Shown piece after piece: positions 1 through 9,104 of a DNA stretch of 64,000 nucleotides. Position 1 is the first letter of the stretch; each line of letters begins with the position of its first letter. Below the pieces are notes generated by a model that saw only the letters and a program-made list of their open reading frames with translations, did no database searches and was not told the DNA's origin. The DNA comes from Caenicola sp034331105. Lineage in GTDB: Bacteria; Synergistota; Synergistia; Synergistales; Synergistaceae. The translations under genes were made by a program, and so were the position numbers. The DNA is taken from contig JAXQGB010000010.1 in NCBI GenBank assembly GCA_034331105.1, positions 23,372 to 87,371 on the forward strand, in the 5' to 3' direction.

Positions 1-47
1 TGATACTTGAACATGACCTGGTTCCTGTGCTTGTGAGGGAAGATTGA
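1..47 (+). CDS. 3' end of an unidentified gene cut by the window edge
   Basis: Reading from base 3, 14 sense codons (ending LVPVLVRED) run to a TGA at 45-47. The stop lies 4 bases before the ATG of the LTA-synthase-like gene, the tight spacing expected inside an operon. Too little is visible to name the protein. Confidence 0.4.
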   Translation, partial: ILEHDLVPVLVRED

Positions 48-51
48 AAAA

Positions 52-1965
52 ATGCGCATCCTTCCGGCAATAGAAATGGAATGCCATGAAAAAGAACTGA
101 GAATATTGATCCTTATGACACTGTTGGTCTGGATCAAATTTTTTGTTGTTGATTACATGATCGCGGATGTCCTCAACTGGCCCTCTTTCGGGACTATGAA
201 GATCCATCCTGTAAGGCACACGCTCCGGGCACTTGCTGTTGCAGTCCCTTCCCTGGGAGCGATCCTTTCTGTAATTATACCCGTTTCCCTTGTCCGGGCT
301 AAATACAGGGGCAGAGCTCTGTTGATCATCGACGTGCTTTTTTCGATCCTTGTACTCACAGATGTGCTCTTTATCAGATATTACTCAGATATCTTTATAT
401 TTCACGATGTACTCCTTCTTCCGCAGACCGGACTGATCGCCAAATCAATATGGTCGCTGCTCAAACTGTGGGACGTGCTGATTTTTGCCGACATTCCGAT
501 AATTGTCTGGCTGCTAAAAAAAGAACGCATTGCGCTATGTTTCTCACCGGTCACCGGGAAAAGGATAGGGATCTCGCTGCTTATACTCTTTTTTGCGGTC
601 TTTGTGCAGATCGCCGCAGGGTACAGGCTAAGAGAGCAGAGACCCAACATAATGAGTGCCATGTATGACAGACTTTCAGTCTGCGCCTGGGTCAGCACAG
701 CCTCCTTCCACTGGGGGGATGTTATCTCCCTTACAGTCAGGGCATTTGAACCGGATCACGTCCCCCGGCAGAAGATCGATGAGCTGCGCGAATGGTTCAA
801 CGGCAGGGTACAAACAAACGTGACTTCACCTGCCAAAGGCAAGAATCTGATAATGATACAATGCGAGGCTCTCCAGCAGTTTATAGTAGGAATGAAGATC
901 AACGGAACAGAAGTCACTCCCAATTTAAACCGTTTTGCCGAGGACTCTCTATATTTTCCAAATGCCTGGGATCAGACAGCGGGCGGTCTGAGCAGCGATT
1001 CGGAGTTCATGGCCAACACGGGTTTCTTCCCGTCTGCGTCAGGTGCTGCCTACACCAGGTTTGCTAACAACAGTTACAATTCCCTGGCCAGAGCACTCAA
1101 AAAAAATGGTTACAGCACTTTTGTTATCCAAGGTACCTCCAGCTCATTCTGGAACTGCCACAGGATGCACCCCAAGCTCTATTTTGACAGGCAGTACAGC
1201 CGCAATACCTTCCCAAAAGGAGAGGTCATAGGGCTGGGGCTGAGCGACAGGACGATATTCACCGAAGCGCTGAGTGTTTTCAAAAAGACAAAAGGTCCTT
1301 TTTACGGTTTTATTGTAACGCTGAGCGGTCACCATCCCTATAACTTCGAAGGCTTGGATGACGGAACTTTTCCCTTGCCTGATGAGATGAGGGAGACCCT
1401 TCTTGGTGACTACATCATTGCAATGAACTACTTTGACAGGGAACTTGGGAGATTCCTGGAAGGGCTGAAGACCGCAGGCCTGGATAAGAAAAGCCTGATA
1501 GTGCTCTATGGGGATCATCCAGCTGTGCCTATAGCCTATAAGGAAGAGATGGAGAAACTGACAGGAAAAAAGATCGAAGAGTCTATTGAGTGGAAGGATA
1601 CAAGGAGGGTCCCGCTGATCTTCCATATCCCCGGGCCAAAAGTAAAAAAGGGCACTGTGTTTACAGACACCGGACAAATGGATATAATGCCGACGGCAGC
1701 GGGACTGCTGGGGATAAATATAGGTACATACTTCGGAAAAGATCTCTCTCTTGAAAACGGCCCGTTCCCTGTGATTTTCCGCAACGGTTCATATATTATT
1801 GAAGGGGTCTTTGTAGAGCCTGCCGTCAAAAGAGCCACAAGGACAATTACCCATGAATCAATGGATGCCTCAAAGTATGATGAAATTACTAAGGAAGTAG
1901 ATCTCATGCTGAGCTACAATGATATTATCCTAGAAAAAAATCTTATAAATGATATTCTTGATTAA
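52..1965 (+). CDS. LTA synthase-like membrane sulfatase-fold phosphoglycerol transferase
   Basis: A 637-residue protein with about five N-terminal membrane segments (near residues 18-37, 62-82, 89-108, 130-155, 172-190) and an outer-face alkaline phosphatase/sulfatase-fold domain from about residue 265. Family motifs are visible: NLIMIQCEALQ, EVTPNLN, SGHHPY (about 424-429) and YGDH (486-489), the last holding metal ligands. LtaS/OpgB-family enzymes move phosphoglycerol from a lipid donor to an envelope glycan or lipid. In LtaS the nucleophile is a Thr in a GKTSD-like motif; here the matching stretch is GLSSD (312-316), so Ser314 probably takes its place. The start is ATG 52 with AGGGA at 36-40. 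In a diderm the acceptor is unknown, so I give no gene symbol. Confidence 0.8.
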   Translation: MRILPAIEMECHEKELRILILMTLLVWIKFFVVDYMIADVLNWPSFGTMKIHPVRHTLRALAVAVPSLGAILSVIIPVSLVRAKYRGRALLIIDVLFSILVLTDVLFIRYYSDIFIFHDVLLLPQTGLIAKSIWSLLKLWDVLIFADIPIIVWLLKKERIALCFSPVTGKRIGISLLILFFAVFVQIAAGYRLREQRPNIMSAMYDRLSVCAWVSTASFHWGDVISLTVRAFEPDHVPRQKIDELREWFNGRVQTNVTSPAKGKNLIMIQCEALQQFIVGMKINGTEVTPNLNRFAEDSLYFPNAWDQTAGGLSSDSEFMANTGFFPSASGAAYTRFANNSYNSLARALKKNGYSTFVIQGTSSSFWNCHRMHPKLYFDRQYSRNTFPKGEVIGLGLSDRTIFTEALSVFKKTKGPFYGFIVTLSGHHPYNFEGLDDGTFPLPDEMRETLLGDYIIAMNYFDRELGRFLEGLKTAGLDKKSLIVLYGDHPAVPIAYKEEMEKLTGKKIEESIEWKDTRRVPLIFHIPGPKVKKGTVFTDTGQMDIMPTAAGLLGINIGTYFGKDLSLENGPFPVIFRNGSYIIEGVFVEPAVKRATRTITHESMDASKYDEITKEVDLMLSYNDIILEKNLINDILD

Positions 1966-2048
1966 AGGGTAGGTATTTAAAGCCTTCACCAAAGATAATA
2001 AATTAGAGAAGGTCTTTTTTTGTGCTCTTTTGCTGGAGGAATGAAGTA

Positions 2049-3368
2049 ATGGAAGTTTCTCAGGAATTAGTATACTGGTTTATATGGTGGGGATGGTGGA
2101 TACTGCAGTTTATCCTCTATTCTTTGCTTGCTCTCCTCATGTGCGACGGAGCCTATCAGATAATCGTAAGCATAAGGGGGTTCTGGAACCAGAAAGAGAT
2201 GCCGCGGGCAAAACGCTACCGCAGATTCGTAGTACTTATCCCGGCACATAACGAAGCCCAGGTCATATTGCCCCTTCTTAACAGCCTGGCTGAACAGAAC
2301 TACCCCAAAAACTGCTATACAGTATATGTATCGTGTGACAACTGTCAGGACAATACTGCCGAACTTGCCCGCACAAGCGGTGCGGTAGCACTGGAGCGTT
2401 TTGACAAAGAACGAAACGGCAAGACCTGGAATGTAAGGTGGGCTCTTGGCCAGCTCCCAATGCATAAGGCTGATGCCCTTGCTATGTTCGATGCTGACAA
2501 CCTTGTCGATGTCAACTTCCTGATGAACATGAACAACTACATGGAGCTGCACCCTGAGGCAGAGGCGATCCAGGGAGTGCTGGACGTGAAAAATCCGGAC
2601 GACAACTGGCTGACAAGATCTTATGCCCTTGCGTACTGGTTTTCAAACAGGTTCTGGCAGCTTGCAAGGGGGCTTTGGGGACTGTCATGCACACTTGGAG
2701 GAACAGGCCTCGTTATCAGGGCTGCCACCCTTGAAAGGATCGGCTGGAATCTCGAAAGCCTGACAGAGGACCTGGAGATGTCCACCAGGCTAATATTATC
2801 GGGCAGCAGGGTACACTGGAACGACGCAGCGGTAATATATGATGAAAAACCACAGAGCATGGCTATCTCAAAGCGTCAGCGAACGAGATGGATGCAGGGC
2901 CACTACTGGGTGTTATGGCACTACGGGAGGGATGCTCTCAAGTCTTTCTTCGTCACGAGGAAGCTTCAGTACCTGGACCTCTTCCTCTACCTGCTTGCTC
3001 CTGCTAAATCATGTCTGGGTATAATAATAATGATAGCGGGTATGGCATATACTCTTATAAACAATATGGTCCTTTTCCCGACTTTGTCCGGCGACACTCC
3101 CCAGACGATGATCGACTGGGTGCTCTTTTTCGGGCTTCCGATATTTTTCATCATCGCTTTCTGCCTGATATGCGTGATAGTAGGTCCTTCGATGCATGAG
3201 AAGAAATTCACGCTTAGATATGTGAAGGATACCTTTGCATATTTTTGGTTCGGACTTACATGGATACCAATAATTTTTAAGGCTGCATTCTTGGCAAAAG
3301 ACCAGGGGACATGGGTAAAAACAGAACATACCAGGGGGATATCCCTGGAAGATGTAGCAAAGAAATAG
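2049..3368 (+). CDS. Membrane glycosyltransferase family 2 (BcsA-like)
   Basis: A 439-residue processive-type glycosyltransferase: an N-terminal membrane stretch (about 6-35), a cytoplasmic GT-A domain and three or more C-terminal membrane segments. The GT2 signature is intact: the LIPAHNE start of the fold, D148-A-D150 (nucleotide-sugar/metal binding), E240-D241 (the TED catalytic motif) and Q277-R-T-R-W281. Enzymes of this class polymerise or transfer sugars from UDP-sugars at the membrane. The ATG at 2049 is chosen over an in-frame ATG at 2022 because GGAGGA (2035-2040) lies 8 bases before it. It follows the LTA-synthase-like gene and precedes an LplT-like gene, so an envelope role is likely; the product is unknown. 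Confidence 0.85.
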   Translation: MEVSQELVYWFIWWGWWILQFILYSLLALLMCDGAYQIIVSIRGFWNQKEMPRAKRYRRFVVLIPAHNEAQVILPLLNSLAEQNYPKNCYTVYVSCDNCQDNTAELARTSGAVALERFDKERNGKTWNVRWALGQLPMHKADALAMFDADNLVDVNFLMNMNNYMELHPEAEAIQGVLDVKNPDDNWLTRSYALAYWFSNRFWQLARGLWGLSCTLGGTGLVIRAATLERIGWNLESLTEDLEMSTRLILSGSRVHWNDAAVIYDEKPQSMAISKRQRTRWMQGHYWVLWHYGRDALKSFFVTRKLQYLDLFLYLLAPAKSCLGIIIMIAGMAYTLINNMVLFPTLSGDTPQTMIDWVLFFGLPIFFIIAFCLICVIVGPSMHEKKFTLRYVKDTFAYFWFGLTWIPIIFKAAFLAKDQGTWVKTEHTRGISLEDVAKK

Positions 3369-3406
3369 AAGATCAAAACTCAAAATATATATAGGGGGGC
3401 GCCAAG

Positions 3407-4693
3407 ATAAAGACACAGTTTGAACTATTGACAGTCAGACGATTCCTCCCGCTTTTCCTGACACAGTTTTTCGGGGCATTCAACGATAATCTGTTCAAGA
3501 ATGCACTTGTCATACTGATCACATTCAGGCTTGCAGATGAGTATGGACTGAACGCACAGTTGCTCATAACCTCGATCGCCGGCCTGTTCATACTTCCTTT
3601 TTTTCTTTTTTCTTCGACAGCCGGACAGCTCGCTGACAAGTATGAAAAGTCCTTCCTTATAAGGATCATCAAGTTTGTTGAGATAGTCCTGATGGTACTC
3701 ACGGCGGTTTCCTTTACCTTTTTGAGCCTTTGGGGGCTGATCATCCTCCTGTTTTTTATGGGAGCCCAGTCGGCCTTTTTCGGACCTCTGAAATTCAGCA
3801 TACTTCCGCAGCACCTGAATGAAAACGAACTTGTCGCAGGCAACGGCCTTGTAAGCGCCGGTACATACATAGCGATCCTATCGGGAACGCTATGCGGGGG
3901 CCTGTTCATTCTTCACCCTGCAGGAAGGGCGTTCATTTCAGCAGGAGTTGTAGGAGTGGCGACCCTGGGTTTTATCGCGAGCATTCTGATACCCAAGGCA
4001 GAACCCTCGGTTCCCGGAATGAAGATAGACTGGAATCCCTTCAGGTCAACTATGGACATAATCTCCTACGTGAGGCCAAACGTGATAGTTTTCAGGTCGA
4101 TCCTGGGCATCAGCTGGTTCTGGTTTCTGGGTTCAGTATTCCTCTCGCAGTTCCCTACCTTTTCAAAGGACATACTGGGAGGGAACGAAGAGGTATCAAC
4201 CCTCTTCCTTGTCGTATTCTCAGTCGGTGTAGGTCTTGGCTCGACCCTCTGCAACAGGCTACTTAAGGGAAAGGTATCTGCCAGACTGGTCCCATTCGGG
4301 TGCATAGGCATGACGGCTGCCACCTTTCTGCTGTATTTTTTCAGTCTGACAGTGCCAAAAACAGGGGAGCTGGTGGGCGTAATGGAGTTCGTATCCGGAC
4401 CCGGTTCCTGGGGAGTAATATTTTCTTTCCTCATGCTTGCGGCTTCGGGAGGCATCTTCAGCGTTCCCATGTATGCTCTGATGCAGTCCAGAAGCTCTGA
4501 CGAGCACAGGGCAAGGGTCGTCGCATGCCTCAACATAACAGACTCTTTCGGAATGGTTCTTTCTGCTGTTTTTGTAGCTTTGATGCTCATGCTTAAGATA
4601 TCCATAATAAATATTTTTCTTATAATTGGTATTGTCAATCTCCTGATAACACCATTATTGAGCAGGCTGGCGAGGGATGAAGATGGTCACTGA
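3407..4693 (+). CDS. LplT/Aas-type MFS transporter, probable AUA start
   Basis: A membrane protein of about 428 residues with 12 predicted segments. The N-terminal RRFLPLFLTQFFGAFNDN is the hallmark of the LplT-like MFS family, members of which flip lysophospholipids and are often fused to or next to acyltransferases. Homologues, as I recall them, start with a few residues and then QFxLL before RRFLP. That stretch is encoded here (TQFELL) but lies upstream of the first conventional start (TTG 3428, no ribosome site). The only in-frame codons between the stop at 3392-3394 and that TTG are GGG GGC GCC AAG ATA AAG ACA CAG and so on. ATA at 3407 sits 7 bases after AGGGGGG (3393-3399), so I infer an AUA start. 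The function is by family only. Confidence 0.75.
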   Translation: MKTQFELLTVRRFLPLFLTQFFGAFNDNLFKNALVILITFRLADEYGLNAQLLITSIAGLFILPFFLFSSTAGQLADKYEKSFLIRIIKFVEIVLMVLTAVSFTFLSLWGLIILLFFMGAQSAFFGPLKFSILPQHLNENELVAGNGLVSAGTYIAILSGTLCGGLFILHPAGRAFISAGVVGVATLGFIASILIPKAEPSVPGMKIDWNPFRSTMDIISYVRPNVIVFRSILGISWFWFLGSVFLSQFPTFSKDILGGNEEVSTLFLVVFSVGVGLGSTLCNRLLKGKVSARLVPFGCIGMTAATFLLYFFSLTVPKTGELVGVMEFVSGPGSWGVIFSFLMLAASGGIFSVPMYALMQSRSSDEHRARVVACLNITDSFGMVLSAVFVALMLMLKISIINIFLIIGIVNLLITPLLSRLARDEDGH

Positions 4694-5330
4694 TATTGAA
4701 ACGCGAAAAGAAATAATAAAGACAGGCATCCTCCTTTCAGAAAAAGGCCTGATACACGGCACCGGAGGCAACATAAGCTGCAGGACTGAAAAAGGTATTT
4801 TCATAACCCCGAGCGGGATGGATTACAGTTCCCTGGTCCCGGAAGACCTGGTGCTTTTGGACCCTGAAGGAAATGTGGTTGAAGGCGCACGAAAACCATC
4901 CATAGAAAAAGAGATGCACACGAAGATATACCAGTCGAGAAAAGACATAAACGCTGTGATACACACGCATTCCGTATACGCCACGGCACTGGCAGCCTCC
5001 AGACAGCCCCTTTGCCCGATCACGGACAATCAGGTCGCTCTTTTTGGCGGGACTGTGCCTGTTGCAGACTATGCTCCGATAGGAACAGAAGAGCTTGCTC
5101 AGAGCGCTGCACGCTCTCTTGCAGGGGGAAGCGCGGTTCTTCTCTCAAACCATGGCGCTCTCTGTGTGGGGAATGACCTGTCTGAAGCACTGATAAGATG
5201 CGAGATGCTTGAGATCTTTTCAAAAATATTTATTCTTGCAAAAGTTGCAGGGGGAGGAGTAGTTTTATCTGATGAGCAGGTCAGATGCGAGGCTGATGAC
5301 CTCAAGAAAAGATACGGGCAGAACAGATGA
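4683..5330 (+). CDS. Class II aldolase/adducin family protein (fuculose-phosphate aldolase-like)
   Basis: A 215-residue zinc-dependent class II aldolase-fold protein. Expected residues are in place: GTGGNIS and TPSG (phosphate binding), Glu75 in PSIEKE (catalytic acid/base), His94 and His96 in IHTH, and His157 in SNHG (zinc ligands). Relatives cleave sugar phosphates such as L-fuculose-1-phosphate, or act as methylthioribulose-phosphate dehydratases or ribulose-phosphate epimerases; sequence alone does not decide which. ATG 4683 is preferred to ATG 4677 because GAGGG (4672-4676) then has 6-base spacing. It overlaps the LplT-like gene by 11 bases, suggesting translational coupling, although no functional link is obvious. 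Confidence 0.8.
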   Translation: MVTDIETRKEIIKTGILLSEKGLIHGTGGNISCRTEKGIFITPSGMDYSSLVPEDLVLLDPEGNVVEGARKPSIEKEMHTKIYQSRKDINAVIHTHSVYATALAASRQPLCPITDNQVALFGGTVPVADYAPIGTEELAQSAARSLAGGSAVLLSNHGALCVGNDLSEALIRCEMLEIFSKIFILAKVAGGGVVLSDEQVRCEADDLKKRYGQNR

Positions 5331-5396
5331 TCTGATGCTCTGACGACCCTTGCAGAAACATTGCCTTCAGAGCTATAATACTTGGACAATTGAATA

Positions 5397-5480
5397 TTCG
5401 GGGAGCTTGCGTGGCAGGCTGAGAGGAAGTAATCAACTTCGACCCTGGACCTGATTTGGATAATGCCAACGTAGGGAACA
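5397..5480 (+). promoter_or_regulatory. TPP riboswitch (THI element)
   Basis: The conserved THI-box blocks appear in order: GGGGAGC, GGCTGAGAGG, CCCTGGACCTGAT, then GGATAATGCCAACG with GTAGGGAA. This is the thiamine pyrophosphate aptamer. It stands upstream of cytX-thiM-thiE-thiD, and a hairpin terminator follows 20 bases later, so ligand-bound RNA should stop transcription before the salvage genes. Confidence 0.95.
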
Positions 5481-5498
5481 CACTAAATTGCAAAATTT

Positions 5499-5535
5499 AG
5501 CGGGAAACGCGGAGATGGCGTTTCCCGCTTTTTAT
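5499..5535 (+). terminator. Rho-independent terminator of the TPP riboswitch expression platform
   Basis: Perfect 12-bp stem AGCGGGAAACGC (5499-5510) with GCGTTTCCCGCT (5518-5529), loop GGAGATG, followed by a T-rich run. A second small hairpin, CTAAATT/AATTTAG (5483-5500), lies between aptamer and terminator and may take part in the switch. Confidence 0.9.
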
Positions 5536-5555
5536 TTTGGGATGGGGGAAATTAT

Positions 5556-6752
5556 ATGGAAGATAAACAGGGGACGACAGTGTTCGGAAGTGCGCTCATA
5601 TGGTTCGGAGCGGCTGTATCCATTGCAGAGATATTGACAGGCAGCCTTATTGCACCGCTCGGTTTTTCGAAAGGGGCCGCTGCTGTCGTCATAGGTCACA
5701 TAATAGGCTGCATACCTCTCTATCTCGCAGGCCGCATAGGTGCAGAGACCGGAAAAAGCGCGATGGAGACTGTGAAAATTTCTTTCGGTCAAAAGGGATC
5801 TGTCTTTTTTTCCGTGCTGAATGTGACCCAGCTCGTCGGATGGACGGCGGTGATGATCATAGGGGGCGGACGGGCAGTTGCAGTCATTGCAGAAAAGTAC
5901 ACGGGGACATACAATCCTTCTCTCTGGTGTGTGGTGATATGCCTTCTGATAATAGTATGGATAAAAATAGGGATAAAAAACCTCGGAAAGATAAATACTT
6001 TCACTATGGCAGCTCTTTTTTCTCTTACAGTCCTTCTCAGCTTCATAATATTCAGTGGAGATACTGCAACTGCAACTGCGACTGCAGGCAGCATGAGTTT
6101 TGGTAGCGCTGTTGAGTTGTCGGCGGCGATGCCGCTTTCATGGCTGCCTCTGATCTCAGACTATACGCATAACTCCTCAAACCCACGCAAAGCATCACTG
6201 GTAAGCGTGCTGGTATATTTTGCCGGGAGCACGTGGATGTACATGATAGGACTGGGAGCCTCGATCTTCACGGGAGAGAGCGATATCGCCAGGATCATGC
6301 TGAGTGCCGGTCTTGGAGTGGCCGCGGTATTCATTATTGTGATATCGACAGTGACTACCACTTTTCTGGATGTATATTCCGCAGGAGTGAGCTTCAGCAG
6401 CATAACGGACAAGGTAAGCAGCACGACTACTGCCCTTATTGCATGTATAGCCGGTACTGCTCTCGCAGTTTTTACTCCGATAGAACAGTATGAAAACTTT
6501 CTTTTCCTGATAGGGTCTGTGTTTGCCCCGATGGTATCCATACTCATAACAGACTTCTTTATTCTGAAAAAAGATCATTTCACCGAAAGCCTGAATATTT
6601 CAAACTTTATCATTTGGACAGCCGGATTTGTTATCTACAGGTGGTTTATGGCGATGGAAACAGTGTTTGGAAGCACCCTGCCGGTAATGGCCTCTGTAAT
6701 GATACTTGCAGCTGCGGCCGGCAAAACAAAAAAGCTTATTTCAGGAAACTGA
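5556..6752 (+). CDS. cytX: Hydroxymethylpyrimidine transporter CytX
   Basis: A 398-residue, roughly 12-segment membrane protein of the NCS1 (cytosine/purine permease) family. The N-terminal GSALIWFGAAVSIAEILTG and the WTAVMIIGGGRA stretch are typical of CytX, the permease that brings in the thiamine precursor HMP. It is the first gene after a TPP riboswitch and precedes thiM, thiE and thiD, which fixes the substrate class with good confidence. ATG 5556 has GGGGGA a few bases upstream. Confidence 0.9.
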   Translation: MEDKQGTTVFGSALIWFGAAVSIAEILTGSLIAPLGFSKGAAAVVIGHIIGCIPLYLAGRIGAETGKSAMETVKISFGQKGSVFFSVLNVTQLVGWTAVMIIGGGRAVAVIAEKYTGTYNPSLWCVVICLLIIVWIKIGIKNLGKINTFTMAALFSLTVLLSFIIFSGDTATATATAGSMSFGSAVELSAAMPLSWLPLISDYTHNSSNPRKASLVSVLVYFAGSTWMYMIGLGASIFTGESDIARIMLSAGLGVAAVFIIVISTVTTTFLDVYSAGVSFSSITDKVSSTTTALIACIAGTALAVFTPIEQYENFLFLIGSVFAPMVSILITDFFILKKDHFTESLNISNFIIWTAGFVIYRWFMAMETVFGSTLPVMASVMILAAAAGKTKKLISGN

Positions 6753-6772
6753 AAACAGGAAGGAGAATAAAT

Positions 6773-7597
6773 ATGTTTGCAGAAATTTTGAATGAAGTCA
6801 GTAGGGACTGTCCTCTTGTCCATTGTATAACCAACTATGTGACTGTAAACGACTGCGCCAACGTACTGCTTGCATGTGGAGCGTCTCCCGTGATGGCGGA
6901 TGACGAGCGCGAGGCAGAAGATATCGTATCGATAGCTTCCTCTCTTGTGATAAACATCGGAACGCTCAACAGCAGGACTATCCCATCCATGTTCAAAGCA
7001 GGCAGGAGGGCAAACGAACTAGGACGACCTGTGATCCTTGATCCTGTCGGGGCGGGTGCCTCATCTCTGCGTACTGCAACGGCAATGGACCTGATGAGGG
7101 AAATAGATTTTGCTGTTATCAGGGGAAATATCTCAGAGATAACAGCTATAGCAGGAGGGGAGTCAAAGACACGCGGAGTTGACGCGTCCGACCCGGGACT
7201 TTTGGATGGGGATCTGTCCGCAGATGTCATCTCCCTGATCCTGAAGCTCAGAGAAACAACAGGTGCTGTGATCACGGTTACCGGCCCAAAAGATATAGTT
7301 GCCGGGGAAAAAGATATATACATAGTCAGAAACGGTCATCCCATGATGTCAAGAGTCAGCGGTACAGGGTGCATGCTCTCTGTGATTACAGGCGCCTTTT
7401 GTGCGGCAGCGCATTCAGATCTTGCTGTTGCCGCAGCTTCAGCAGCGGGAATGTTCGGAGTTGCCGGAGAGTTGGCTTTTGAACGGCTCACCTCCGAAGG
7501 CGGAGGGACTTCTACCTACAGGTCATACATCATAGATGAGGTAAGCAACATGACCCCGGAAAAAATGAGAGAGGCTGTTAAAATTGAGATTAGATAA
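6773..7597 (+). CDS. thiM: Hydroxyethylthiazole kinase
   Basis: A 274-residue ribokinase-like enzyme that phosphorylates 4-methyl-5-hydroxyethylthiazole with ATP, so that the thiazole half of thiamine can be salvaged. Seen: the N-terminal VHCITNYVTVNDCAN, the DPVGAGAS loop and the anion-hole motif SGTGCML near the C-terminus. ATG 6773 follows AAGGAGAATAA; the in-frame region further upstream lies within cytX and is not used. Its end overlaps the TTG of thiE by 14 bases. Confidence 0.95.
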   Translation: MFAEILNEVSRDCPLVHCITNYVTVNDCANVLLACGASPVMADDEREAEDIVSIASSLVINIGTLNSRTIPSMFKAGRRANELGRPVILDPVGAGASSLRTATAMDLMREIDFAVIRGNISEITAIAGGESKTRGVDASDPGLLDGDLSADVISLILKLRETTGAVITVTGPKDIVAGEKDIYIVRNGHPMMSRVSGTGCMLSVITGAFCAAAHSDLAVAAASAAGMFGVAGELAFERLTSEGGGTSTYRSYIIDEVSNMTPEKMREAVKIEIR

Positions 7598-8228
7598 AAA
7601 TTCATTAAAACTATATGCCGTAACTGACAGAAAATGGCTCAAAGGAAACTCTCTGGAAGAAGAAGTAGAAAAGGCTGTGAGGGCCGGTGTGACAATGGTT
7701 CAGCTCAGGGAAAAGCATATGGGATCTGACGAACTTGTGAGCCTGGCAAAAAAAATTGGGGCTGTAGTCCATAGATACAATGTCCCCCTGATAATCAACG
7801 ACGACATTGAAGCCGCATTGGTATCAGGCGCTGACGGCGTACATGTCGGACAGGAGGATATCTGCGCATCCGAGGCAAGGCAGAGGATCGGCAGTTCTAT
7901 GATACTCGGGGTCTCCGCCCGGAGTGCGGAAACGGCTCTTGAAGCGGAAAAGTGCGGAGCTGATTACATCGGTGCGGGCGCTGTGTTTTCAACATCAACA
8001 AAAGAGGATGCAAAAGTAATGTCTTTCGACGAACTCAAAAGGATCTGCGATTCTGTCTCCATACCTGTGGTAGCAATAGGAGGCATTACTGAAGATAACA
8101 TAATGGAGCTTTCGGGTTCCGGGATCGCAGGAGCAGCAGTTGTTTCGGCGATATTTGCCAAAGAGGATGTCGCGGTATCGGCTGCAAAACTGTTGACACT
8201 TACCGAAAAAATGCTGGAGAGCAAATAA
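7584..8228 (+). CDS. thiE: Thiamine-phosphate synthase
   Basis: A 214-residue TIM-barrel enzyme that joins HMP pyrophosphate and thiazole phosphate to make thiamine monophosphate. Seen: VQLREK (pyrophosphate binding), INDD, GVHVGQED and the phosphate-binding VVAIGGI. The start is TTG 7584, inside the end of thiM. The weak start codon and the 14-base overlap suggest translation depends on ribosomes arriving from thiM. Confidence 0.95.
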   Translation: MRLDKNSLKLYAVTDRKWLKGNSLEEEVEKAVRAGVTMVQLREKHMGSDELVSLAKKIGAVVHRYNVPLIINDDIEAALVSGADGVHVGQEDICASEARQRIGSSMILGVSARSAETALEAEKCGADYIGAGAVFSTSTKEDAKVMSFDELKRICDSVSIPVVAIGGITEDNIMELSGSGIAGAAVVSAIFAKEDVAVSAAKLLTLTEKMLESK

Positions 8229-8247
8229 GGCAAAAGGAGAGATCGAA

Positions 8248-9048
8248 ATGATCAGAAAGGTATTGACGATCGCCGGTTCCGACTGCAGCGGCGGCGCGGG
8301 CATTCAGGCAGATCTCAAAACGATGACAGCCTTCGGTGTCTACGGAATGAGCGTTGTCACTGCACTGACAGCGCAGAATACCACGGGAGTTTCCGGAATA
8401 ATCGAGGTAGATCCTGATTTTGTGGCAAAACAGATAGACGCGGTTTTTACGGACATCCGTCCCGATGCTGTCAAGATCGGCATGGCAGCGAATTCATGCC
8501 TGATCAGGATAATATCAGAGAAACTTAAAGAGTATGATGCAGTAAATATTGTGGTCGATCCGGTAATGGTATCGACAAGCGGAAGCAGGCTTTTGAGGGA
8601 TGACGCCGTGAACTCGCTCACAGAAGAACTTATACCTCTTGCGAAAGTCATAACCCCAAACATCCCGGAAGCTGAAGTCCTGAGCGGCATCAGGATCAAA
8701 GAGAGGGAGAGTATGGCTGAGGCCGCACGTCTGATCGCAGAAAAAACAGGGGCAGGTGTACTTCTTAAGGGAGGGCATTTTGGTGACAGGGCGGATGACC
8801 TTCTCGTAACACGTGAAGGTTCAGAGGTCTGGTTTTACTCTGAAAGGATAGACAACCCGAATACTCACGGCACAGGATGTACTTTGTCATCTGCAATAGC
8901 ATGTGGGCTTGCATCGGGTCTTTCACTGGAAGATAGCGTCCTGGCTGCAAAAGAGTACATTTCGGATGCGCTGAAAAGCGGTCTGGATCTCGGAAGGGGC
9001 AGAGGCCCCCTTGATCATTGCTGCAGGCTCAGAACTGTAAGAGAGTAA
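8248..9048 (+). CDS. thiD: Hydroxymethylpyrimidine/phosphomethylpyrimidine kinase
   Basis: A 266-residue ribokinase-fold enzyme that adds two phosphates in turn to HMP, supplying the substrate of ThiE. Seen: the N-terminal GSDCSGGAGIQADLKT, KIGMAA, VVDPVM and the catalytic NTHGTGCTLSS. ATG 8248 follows AAAGGAGA. As last gene of the riboswitch operon it completes salvage of both thiamine halves. No de novo genes (thiC, thiG) are present in the window, so this organism may depend on uptake, though such genes could lie elsewhere. Confidence 0.95.
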   Translation: MIRKVLTIAGSDCSGGAGIQADLKTMTAFGVYGMSVVTALTAQNTTGVSGIIEVDPDFVAKQIDAVFTDIRPDAVKIGMAANSCLIRIISEKLKEYDAVNIVVDPVMVSTSGSRLLRDDAVNSLTEELIPLAKVITPNIPEAEVLSGIRIKERESMAEAARLIAEKTGAGVLLKGGHFGDRADDLLVTREGSEVWFYSERIDNPNTHGTGCTLSSAIACGLASGLSLEDSVLAAKEYISDALKSGLDLGRGRGPLDHCCRLRTVRE

Positions 9049-9055
9049 ATAAAAA

Positions 9056-9084
9056 AACCGGCGGCATAAGCCTCCGGTTTTTTT
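9056..9084. terminator. Bidirectional terminator between thiD and ferredoxin
   Basis: Stem AACCGGCGG (9056-9064) with CCTCCGGTT (9071-9079), one mismatch, loop CATAAG, flanked by A-run upstream and T-run downstream. It can serve thiD on the plus strand and the converging ferredoxin gene on the minus strand. Confidence 0.85.
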
Positions 9085-9104
9085 ATTTCATCGTGATGTA
9101 ATTA

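Noticed and set aside
3428..3430. TTG as the start of the LplT-like MFS gene
   Set aside because: It has no ribosome site and would drop the conserved QFxLL residues; ATA 3407 has both.
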